From: Aeromonas encheleia
GTDB lineage: Bacteria > Pseudomonadota > Gammaproteobacteria > Enterobacterales > Aeromonadaceae
Direction: 5' to 3'
Assembly (NCBI RefSeq): GCF_900637545.1
Contig: NZ_LR134376.1
Coordinates: 3,615,001 to 3,679,000, forward strand
DNA length: 64,000 nt
Below are positions 58,090 through 64,000 of this stretch, one piece after another. The notes below the pieces were generated by a model. That model did no database searches and had not been told where the DNA came from. It worked only from the letters and a program-made list of their open reading frames with translations. The translations under genes were made by a program, and so were the position numbers. The first letter of the stretch is position 1; each line of letters starts with the position of its first letter.

Positions 58090-58647
58090 TCAGACCGGTG
58101 CGTCGGTCTCGCTGGTCAGCTCGGCGCCGTTGTCGACGCGCTTGTGGCCTTCCACCAGGTGTACGAAGTCCACCAGCTCGTCGCCGGAGACCCGGAACGC
58201 CTGGCCGAAGCCCTTGACGAACAGGCCCTGCTCGGGCTTGAGGCGGAACAGCACGAAGTCCTTGAGGTTGGACAACCCCTTGACGATCTCGCCGAAGCGC
58301 CCCTCCAGGGCCGCAATCGCCTGGCTCCAGCGCTCGTCATCCCGCGCCACCACCTCGGCCACCGCATCGAAGGTCAGACGCTTGCGGGCGAACAGCTCGC
58401 GGGCACCAGTCTCGTCCTCGATCAGCATCAGCGATACCTTGGGCACCTGTTGCAGGTTGCGGGCATGGCGGGCGATCTCGGAGATCAGCACATAGTAACC
58501 GTCCTCCTGCAGCACGAAGGGGGCGTAGCTGGCATTGGGGTTGCCTTCGCTGTCCACGGTCGCGAGCTGCAGGGTACGGCAACCGTCACGAAACTCGCGG
58601 ATCTCCGGTTGCAGACGGTTCTGCAGACGTTCCTGACGTTCACTCAT
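58090..58647 (-). CDS. hutZ: Heme-degrading/utilization protein HutZ (HugZ family)
   Basis: 185 residues. Split-barrel FMN-binding-like fold of the HutZ/HugZ family: EFRDGCRTLQLATVDSEGNP, YAPFVLQEDGYYVLIS, KVSLMLIEDE and the C-terminal VEGHKRVDNGAEL, whose His is near the heme-iron ligand region in the family. In Vibrio HutZ takes heme from HutX and cleaves it. It overlaps hutX by 4 bp (ATGA) and ends at the shared terminator. Confidence 0.92.
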   Translation of the reverse strand: MSERQERLQNRLQPEIREFRDGCRTLQLATVDSEGNPNASYAPFVLQEDGYYVLISEIARHARNLQQVPKVSLMLIEDETGARELFARKRLTFDAVAEVVARDDERWSQAIAALEGRFGEIVKGLSNLKDFVLFRLKPEQGLFVKGFGQAFRVSGDELVDFVHLVEGHKRVDNGAELTSETDAPV

Positions 58648-59156
58648 GCTTTGACTTCCTCTTGATACTGGCGGCGCAGGGCCATGAAACGCTCCACCTG
58701 AGCCGGCAACAGCTGGCGCTGTTCGTCACGTCCCAGATAGACCTTGAAAATGCAGCGGCCGCTGTGGCCGAAGAACTGGAAGGAGTGCCCCTCCTTGCCC
58801 ATGAACAGCTTGCTGACCAGGGCCATACCGACCACGTTGTCGAGCTTGAGGTGGCCGTGCATCTCGCCATCGCGGCCCATCAGGTTGTAGTAGCCACGGG
58901 CCGTCTTGCCCTTGGGGAAAGGCGCCTTCACCTCGAAGATGGAGCCGTCGGACTCGACGATGGTGGTCACCTGACCCCAGCTGGCCAGATCCGCCAGCAG
59001 GGCCTCGGCCTGCTCGCCCGGTACCAGGGTCACCAGCTCGGCGGGCAGGTGGCGCACCACCTCCCATTCGCTGACCGCCAGCTGGGCGGCGATGCTGGAG
59101 GGATGGGCGCCGGGATCTTGTGCCAGCAGCTCATGAATGCGTTGTGCAATGCTCAT
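58644..59156 (-). CDS. hutX: Heme utilization carrier protein HutX
   Basis: 170 residues from the ATG at 59156 with GGAG 6 bases upstream. HutX/DUF1008 family cytosolic heme carrier: an N-terminal helical region (IAQRIHELLAQDPGAHPSSI), then the heme-pocket barrel (SIFEVKAPFPKGKTARGYYN, GHLKLDNVVGMALVSK, EGHSFQFFGHSGRCIFKVYL). It passes heme to HutZ. Divergent from hutB across a Fur box. Confidence 0.92.
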   Translation of the reverse strand: MSIAQRIHELLAQDPGAHPSSIAAQLAVSEWEVVRHLPAELVTLVPGEQAEALLADLASWGQVTTIVESDGSIFEVKAPFPKGKTARGYYNLMGRDGEMHGHLKLDNVVGMALVSKLFMGKEGHSFQFFGHSGRCIFKVYLGRDEQRQLLPAQVERFMALRRQYQEEVKA

Positions 59157-59248
59157 CGGTTCTCCCTTGGATGATCTGATTCTTGTGCTCAGTCTCGCGG
59201 CGAATACTGTAATGAATACTGTAATAAAGCAGAGCCTCAAATACAATT

Positions 59249-59267
59249 GATAATCGCTTTCGTTATC
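59249..59267. promoter_or_regulatory. Fur box between hutX and hutB
   Basis: GATAATCGCTTTCGTTATC is a 19-bp palindrome matching the Fur consensus GATAATGATAATCATTATC at both ends. It is centred about 100 bp before hutX and 78 bp before hutB, so it can control both. A perfect 12-bp tandem repeat, GAATACTGTAAT twice (59202-59225), lies on the hutX side near its probable -10. Confidence 0.82.
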
Positions 59268-59335
59268 AGTGCATTTTCCATCTAGGCTTGATATTCTCGG
59301 CGGCAATTCCACTTCATTTACCCTTCGGAGGTCGC

Positions 59336-60175
59336 ATGGGCCGTCGCCTTGCCCTCGCACTCAGCCTGCTGAGCTGCGCCACCCTTTCCCTATCCACCAT
59401 GGCGCAAGAGCGCATCGTCAGCGTCGGCCCGGCCACCACAGAGCTGATCCTGGCGCTCGGCGGCGAGTCCAGCCTGATCGCCACCGATGTCAGCAGCCCC
59501 GAGCCCAAGGGACTGCCGAAGGTCGGCTATCACCGCGCCCTGGCCGCCGAAGGGATCCTGAGTCTGGCACCGACCCGTTTGGTCGGCAGCGACGAGATGG
59601 GCCCCAACTCTACACTGGATCAGCTGCGCCGCGCCGGCGTCAAGGTCGAGGTCATGGCCACGGCGCCGACGCTGGATAACCTCAACCAGCGGATCGATAC
59701 CCTGGCCCAGTTGCTGGGCAACCCGGCCGCGGGGGCCAAGCTGAAGGCCGACATCGCCAGCCAGAGCGACCAGCTGGCGGCGCAGGCCAGACAGAACAAG
59801 CCGCTCAGGGTCGCCTTCCTGCTGCTGCACAAGGGCCAACCCACCAGCATCGCCGGGGGCAACACCACCGCCAGCGCCCTGGTGACCCTGGCCGGCGGCG
59901 TCAACCCGGTGGCCCAGCTGCACGACTACAAGCCCGTCTCCACCGAATCCCTGATCGAGCTGCAGCCGGACCTGGTGCTGGTGAGTGGCCGTGACTGGCA
60001 ACAATATCAGAACATCGACAGCGTGCTGGCCCAGGTGCCGGCGCTGGCCGCCACCCCGGCGGGCAAGAACAGGGCCATCCACGCCATCGACGGTCATGCC
60101 CTGCAAGGGGGCCTCAGCCTGCGCTCCCTGCAGCAGGCCAACCAGATAGCCCAGTGGATCCGGCAGGGTTCATGA
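59336..60175 (+). CDS. hutB: Heme ABC transporter periplasmic binding protein HutB
   Basis: 279 residues. Class III periplasmic binding protein with a signal peptide (ALSLLSCATLSLSTMA) and typical segments RIVSVGPATTELILALGG, GYHRALAAEGILSL, and ESLIELQPDLVLVSG. Binds heme from the receptor and delivers it to HutCD. GGAGGT 3 bases before the ATG at 59336. The stop overlaps the hutC start (ATGA). Confidence 0.93.
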   Translation: MGRRLALALSLLSCATLSLSTMAQERIVSVGPATTELILALGGESSLIATDVSSPEPKGLPKVGYHRALAAEGILSLAPTRLVGSDEMGPNSTLDQLRRAGVKVEVMATAPTLDNLNQRIDTLAQLLGNPAAGAKLKADIASQSDQLAAQARQNKPLRVAFLLLHKGQPTSIAGGNTTASALVTLAGGVNPVAQLHDYKPVSTESLIELQPDLVLVSGRDWQQYQNIDSVLAQVPALAATPAGKNRAIHAIDGHALQGGLSLRSLQQANQIAQWIRQGS

Positions 60176-61203
60176 TGCGTCTGCCGCTGCCCTGGCTGCT
60201 CGGCCTCACCTGCGGTGCCCTGGCGCTGCTGCTGGTCGGCTCGCTCGCGACCGGGCCCATGTCCCTGTCGTTAGCCGAGAGCCTGCAGGCCCTGTTTGCC
60301 GGTACAGAGAGCGGGATAGAGGCGCACAAACTGCTGATAGTGCAAGAGATCCGCCTGCCCCGCACCCTGCTGTGCATAGCGGTGGGGGGGATTCTCGGTC
60401 TCTGTGGCGCCGTGATGCAGGGGCTGTTTCGCAACCCCCTCGCCGATCCCGGCATCATAGGGGTCTCCGGCGGTGCGGCGCTGGGCGCCGCCCTGGCCAT
60501 AGTGCTGCTGGCCCCCCTAGGTCAACAACTGCAAAGCCTGCTCGGTCTCGGTCTGCTGCCCCTGCTCGCCTTCCTCGGCGGCGCCCTGACCACCACGCTT
60601 GTCTATTTGCTGGGCACCCGCGAGGGAGGCACCTCGGTCACCGTCATGCTGCTGGCGGGGGTCGCCATCACGGCCCTGTCCGGTGCTGTGATCGGGCTGC
60701 TCACCTACCTGGCCGACGATCAGATGCTGCGCAACCTCAGCCTGTGGCAGATGGGCTCCCTGGCCGCCGGCAAGCCGGTGGATGTAACGCTGGCACTGGC
60801 GACCCTGGCCGCGCTGCTGCTGCTGTTCATGCGCGACGCCAATCCCCTCAATGCCCTGCTGCTGGGCGAGGGCGAGGCACGCCACCTGGGAGTGAACGTG
60901 CAATCCCTCAAGCGGCGGCTCATCCTGCTCACCGCCGCCGGGGTCGGCGTGGCGGTGGCGGTGGCGGGCATGATCGGCTTCGTCGGCCTGGTGGTTCCCC
61001 ACCTGGTGCGGCTGCTGGCCGGCCCCAACCACGTCCGGCTGCTGCCGCTCTCGGCCCTGCTCGGCGCCGCCCTGCTGCTGGGGGCCGACATGCTGGCCCG
61101 CACCCTGCTGGCCCCCGCCGAGCTGCCGGTCGGCATCATCACCGCCCTGCTCGGCGCCCCCTTCTTCATCTGGCTCTTGGTCAAGAGTCGCCAGACGCTG
61201 TAA
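60172..61203 (+). CDS. hutC: Heme ABC transporter permease HutC
   Basis: 343 residues. FecCD/BtuC-type permease with about nine to ten helices: EIRLPRTLLCIAVGGILGLC, GAVMQGLFRNPLADPGIIGV, the coupling loop GEGEARHLGV and GFVGLVVPHLVRLLAGPNH. Inner-membrane channel of the heme importer. The ATG at 60172 overlaps the hutB stop by four bases, so the two are translationally coupled; hutD follows after 15 bp. Confidence 0.93.
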   Translation: MMRLPLPWLLGLTCGALALLLVGSLATGPMSLSLAESLQALFAGTESGIEAHKLLIVQEIRLPRTLLCIAVGGILGLCGAVMQGLFRNPLADPGIIGVSGGAALGAALAIVLLAPLGQQLQSLLGLGLLPLLAFLGGALTTTLVYLLGTREGGTSVTVMLLAGVAITALSGAVIGLLTYLADDQMLRNLSLWQMGSLAAGKPVDVTLALATLAALLLLFMRDANPLNALLLGEGEARHLGVNVQSLKRRLILLTAAGVGVAVAVAGMIGFVGLVVPHLVRLLAGPNHVRLLPLSALLGAALLLGADMLARTLLAPAELPVGIITALLGAPFFIWLLVKSRQTL

Positions 61204-61218
61204 CAGGAGATCTCCATC

Positions 61219-62013
61219 TTGCCCGGATCATCCCCAACGCCCCTGCTCGACTGCCAGGATGTCAGCCTGTGCCAGGGGGGGCGCCCCATCCTGGACAGGC
61301 TCAGCCTGTCGCTGCAGTCCGGTACCCTGACCACCCTGCTCGGCCCGAACGGGGCGGGCAAGAGCTCACTGCTCAAGTGCCTGACCGGCGAGCTGGAATA
61401 TGACGGCGAGATCCACCTGTTTGGCCGCGTGCGGCAGGCCTGGGCCGGCACCGAGCTGGCCCACCGGCTCGGGGTGCTGCCCCAGAGCTCGTCCCTCAGC
61501 TTCCCGTTCCTGTGTGAGGAGGTGGTGGCCATGGGGCGACTGCCCCACGCCGAACCCGGCGCCCGTCGCGACGAGATAGTGCAGGCCGCCATGACCCATG
61601 CGGGGGTCGAACACCTGGCCGGTCGCCTCTATCCCGGCCTGTCGGGCGGGGAGCGCCAGCGGGTGCAGTTTGCCCGGGTGCTGGCCCAGATCTGGCAAGC
61701 GCCGGACGAGCCACAGGCCCCCCGCCTGCTGCTGCTCGACGAGCCCACCTCGGCACTCGATCTCAAGTACCAGCATCAGCTGCTCACCATGGCGCGCGCC
61801 CTCGCCGGCCGCAACACCGCCGTACTGGTGGTGCTGCACGATCTGAACCTGGCGGCCCGCTATGCCGATCGGCTGGTGATGCTGGAGCAAGGCCGGCTGA
61901 TGGCGGACGGCGCCCCGACCGAGGTGCTCACCCCCGAGCTCATCGCCCGTCTCTATGGCTACCCGGCCCAGGTGCTGCACCACCCGGACACCGGCCTGCC
62001 CATGGTGGTGTGA
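61219..62013 (+). CDS. hutD: Heme ABC transporter ATPase HutD
   Basis: 264 residues from a TTG at 61219 with AGGAGA 8 bases upstream. ABC ATPase: Walker A LGPNGAGKSSL, Q-loop region VLPQSSS, signature LSGGERQRVQFARVL, Walker B LLLLDEPTSAL and the switch His in LHDLNLA. It energises HutC. Last gene of hutBCD; ends at a strong terminator. Confidence 0.93.
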   Translation: MPGSSPTPLLDCQDVSLCQGGRPILDRLSLSLQSGTLTTLLGPNGAGKSSLLKCLTGELEYDGEIHLFGRVRQAWAGTELAHRLGVLPQSSSLSFPFLCEEVVAMGRLPHAEPGARRDEIVQAAMTHAGVEHLAGRLYPGLSGGERQRVQFARVLAQIWQAPDEPQAPRLLLLDEPTSALDLKYQHQLLTMARALAGRNTAVLVVLHDLNLAARYADRLVMLEQGRLMADGAPTEVLTPELIARLYGYPAQVLHHPDTGLPMVV

Positions 62014-62033
62014 CCGCGAATGGCCAGCGAAAT

Positions 62034-62074
62034 GCAGAAACAAACAGAGCGCCTTTGGGCGCTCTGTTTGTTTC
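62034..62074 (+). terminator. hutBCD terminator (long hairpin)
   Basis: Nearly perfect 18-bp stem CAGAAACAAACAGAGCGCC/GGCGCTCTGTTTGTTTCTG with a short TTTG loop, 20 bp past the hutD stop. Too long for a simple intrinsic terminator, and the T-tract is interrupted, but it likely ends transcription on both strands. Confidence 0.7.
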
Positions 62075-62089
62075 TGCTGATGGGGCTGC

Positions 62090-62133
62090 TCTGGCGATCT
62101 GGTGACGACCCGGCTTGTCATTGCACGCCAGCA
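62090..62133 (-). pseudogene. Displaced second copy of the yitT-family 3' end
   Basis: Minus-strand reading gives VLACNDKPGRHQIA followed by AGA where the real gene has the TGA stop (VLTLNHKPGRYQIA). Ten of 16 terminal residues match, offset 71 bp, out of frame. The stop codon is lost in the copy. Confidence 0.75.
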
Positions 62134-62160
62134 CCGGAGTGCCGCTGCCTTGGTGCCTGA

Positions 62161-62769
62161 TCAGGCGATCTGGTAGCGGCCCGGCTTGTGATTGAGTGTC
62201 AACACCAGGTTACAGATGATGGCCGCGACCACGGAGAGCCCCAGCAGCCAGGGGGAGACCACGAAGAAGGAGGCGATGACTATGGTGCAATCAAGCCCCA
62301 TTTGCAGCTTGCCTGCCCGGATGCCGCACTTGTCCTGGATGAACAGCGCCAGGATGTTGAAGCCACCCAGGCTCGACTTGTGGCGGAACATGATGAGCAG
62401 TCCCATGCCGATCAGGGTACCCCCGATCAGCGCCGCGTAGGCGGGGTCAATCTTGCCGATCTGCAGCACGGCGTTGAGGTGATCCGTCATGAAGGAGACC
62501 GCCGCTACCGAGGCGAAGGTATTGAGGGTGAAGCGTGGCCCCATCCTGAGCCAGGCCAGGGCATAGAACGGCAGGTTCATGCCGAAGAACAGCAGGCCGA
62601 AGCTGAGGCCGGTGACCTGCTGCAGCAGCAGCGCCAGGCCGGCGGTGCCGCCGGTGAGCAGCCCGACCTGGTGAAACAGGAAGATGCCGAGTGAGACGAA
62701 GCCTGCCGCGGTCAGCAGGGCGAGCACATCCTCATAGAGCGGATGCACGGAGCGGGGGGTGTTATCCAT
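62161..62769 (-). CDS. YitT-family integral membrane protein
   Basis: 202 residues from the ATG at 62769. About five transmembrane helices (LLTAAGFVSLGIFLFHQVGLLTG; LNTFASVAAVSFMTDHLNAV; AALIGGTLIGMGLLIMF; TIVIASFFVVSPWLLGLSV) and the family motifs GGTAGLALLLQQVTG and SSLGGFNILALFIQD. YitT/DUF161 proteins are of unknown transport function. A CRP-like site lies about 110 bp upstream. A diverged copy of its last 16 codons lies just downstream. Confidence 0.85.
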   Translation of the reverse strand: MDNTPRSVHPLYEDVLALLTAAGFVSLGIFLFHQVGLLTGGTAGLALLLQQVTGLSFGLLFFGMNLPFYALAWLRMGPRFTLNTFASVAAVSFMTDHLNAVLQIGKIDPAYAALIGGTLIGMGLLIMFRHKSSLGGFNILALFIQDKCGIRAGKLQMGLDCTIVIASFFVVSPWLLGLSVVAAIICNLVLTLNHKPGRYQIA

Positions 62770-62871
62770 AACCGGTGTCCAATAGCGAAGTGAAAAGAGT
62801 GTCTTCTGGCCCAGTCTGGCGGGCGCGAGCCCAGTGGTCGGGGCTTCGTTATGGCCACAGTGTCCATTTTG

Positions 62872-62887
62872 AGTGAGCCAGATCACA
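62872..62887. promoter_or_regulatory. CRP-like site between yitT-family gene and ugd
   Basis: AGTGA-GCCAGA-TCACA matches the CRP consensus at 9 of 10 core bases. A minus-strand CATAAC around 62849 would be a -10 that puts the site near -40 of the yitT-family transcript. The 305-bp gap to ugd holds nothing else recognisable. Confidence 0.5.
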
Positions 62888-63074
62888 AGAGCGGGCTCGG
62901 ACGCCCCAAAATGGTGCGCGTCAGCGCTGCGTTACAACCCTTGCACCAAAATCTCCCACTCCCCTGCCCGAGCCTGACTCCAGCCTGAAAAACCAGACAC
63001 AAGCCGCTGCCCGGCGCCCTGAATCGTTCTAGAATGGATGCCTTGCAACTGCCTGCATCAAGGAGCAACAGCAG

Positions 63075-64000
63075 ATGAGAGTCGCCGTATTCGGGATAGG
63101 TTATGTGGGGCTGGTTCAGGCCGCCGTGCTGGCCGAGATGGGTCACCGGGTGACCTGTGTGGATGTGGATGCGGCCAAGGTCGAGCGCCTCAAAGAGGGC
63201 ATCATTCCCATCTTCGAGCCGGGCCTCGCCCCCATGGTGCAGGCCAACCATCAGGCCGGCCGCCTGCACTTCACCACGGATGTGGCCGAGGGGGTGGGCT
63301 TCGCCGAGCTTATCTTCATTGCGGTCGGCACCCCGCCGGATGAGGACGGCTCGGCCGATCTGCAGCACGTGCTGGCGGTGGCCGGCACCATAGGCCGCCT
63401 GATGCAGGGCAGCAAGGTGGTGGTCAACAAGAGCACAGTGCCGGTCGGCACCGCCAGCCGGGTACGCCAGCATATCGCCGGCATACTGCGCGAGCGCGCC
63501 GTCGACTTCCCGCTCGAGGTGGTCTCCAACCCGGAGTTCCTCAAGGAGGGGGCCGCGGTGGCTGACTGCCTGCGGCCGGATCGCATCATCATAGGCACCG
63601 ACTCCGCCCATGCCCTCTCCCTGCTGGAGGAGCTCTACGCCCCCTTCAACCGCAATCGGGATCGCATCATCCACATGGACCTGCACAGCGCCGAGCTGAC
63701 CAAGTACGCCGCCAACGCCATGCTGGCCACCAAGATCTCCTTCATGAACGAGATGGCCAATCTGGCGGAGAAGCTGGGGGCCGACATAGAGTCGGTGCGC
63801 AAGGGCATAGGCGCCGATCCGCGCATCGGCTACCACTTCATCTATCCCGGCTGCGGCTACGGCGGCTCCTGCTTCCCCAAGGACGTCAAGGCGCTGATCC
63901 ACACCGCGGGCGAGATCGGCTGTGATGCGCCCCTGCTGCGCTCGGTGGAGCGGGTCAACGATCGGCAGAAACACAAGCTCATCGAGCGCCTGCAGCAGCA
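63075..64000 (+). CDS. ugd: UDP-glucose 6-dehydrogenase (partial, runs off the window)
   Basis: The first 308 codons are present and the frame is open to the end of the window. Rossmann NAD domain ([27 protein letters not shown]), EPGL in the UDP-sugar loop, [31 protein letters not shown] and the catalytic Cys in [10 protein letters not shown]. Oxidises UDP-glucose to UDP-glucuronate for capsule, LPS or lipid A modification. AAGGAG 9 bases before the ATG at 63075. Downstream genes are outside the window. Confidence 0.95.
   Translation, partial: MRVAVFGIGYVGLVQAAVLAEMGHRVTCVDVDAAKVERLKEGIIPIFEPGLAPMVQANHQAGRLHFTTDVAEGVGFAELIFIAVGTPPDEDGSADLQHVLAVAGTIGRLMQGSKVVVNKSTVPVGTASRVRQHIAGILRERAVDFPLEVVSNPEFLKEGAAVADCLRPDRIIIGTDSAHALSLLEELYAPFNRNRDRIIHMDLHSAELTKYAANAMLATKISFMNEMANLAEKLGADIESVRKGIGADPRIGYHFIYPGCGYGGSCFPKDVKALIHTAGEIGCDAPLLRSVERVNDRQKHKLIERLQQ

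Overview
The window is a high-GC gammaproteobacterial chromosome segment, almost certainly from the genus Aeromonas. The evidence is the conserved enterobacterial-type blocks (fkpA/slyX/slyD/yheV; yheT/yheU/prkB/yhfA/crp; dnaB-alr) combined with Aeromonas/Vibrio-type genes: a TagA-type M66 protease, a GH18 chitinase with PKD and chitin-binding tails, a LuxO-type regulator, a NutA/UshA nucleotidase lipoprotein and a hut heme-uptake set. No phage, transposase, rRNA, tRNA or CRISPR array was seen.

Layout. 0.1-7.9 kb is a tetrathionate respiration locus, ttrBCA divergent from the ttrSR two-component system, with an FNR-like site between. 8-14 kb holds pepE, an emrAB efflux operon with its MarR regulator, fumC and a glyoxalase-fold protein. 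14.2-18.4 kb is putA, preceded by PutA-operator-like GTTGCA motifs. 18.5-22.6 kb is alr, dnaB, a 33-codon small ORF and a Tim44-domain protein. 22.8-31.6 kb has a 5'-nucleotidase, small membrane proteins, a LuxO-like regulator, fkpA, a WD40 lipoprotein, slyX, slyD and yheV. 31.6-40.3 kb has an AraC-like regulator, cheV, yheT, a GGDEF protein, yheU, prkB, small lipoproteins, yhfA, crp and rlmA. 40.4-48.8 kb is a secreted-hydrolase island: TagA-like protease, a chitin-binding metzincin and a chitinase whose leader carries a c-di-GMP-I (GEMM-I) riboswitch. 48.8-53.5 kb has a transporter-fused hybrid histidine kinase and an HcaT-like transporter. 53.6-62 kb is a Fur-boxed heme acquisition region: outer-membrane receptor, ChaN-like lipoprotein, hutZ/hutX and hutBCD. 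The window ends with a YitT-family protein and the 5' part of UDP-glucose dehydrogenase.

The most unusual signal is recurrent. Just downstream of at least four and probably six unrelated genes (alr, dnaB, the luxO-like gene, the yitT-family gene, and more weakly yheV and a DUF2956 gene) lies a diverged, non-functional second copy of that gene's own 3' end, about 60-110 bp away. Where the alignment is clear the differences mix synonymous and conservative changes, as if two functional homologs had exchanged 3' ends and left the displaced tail behind. Other noteworthy items are a probable CTG start for ttrS, a candidate small RNA with a C-rich anti-Shine-Dalgarno-like loop at 53.6 kb, the riboswitch-controlled chitinase, and a metzincin carrying the same chitin-binding tail as the chitinase.
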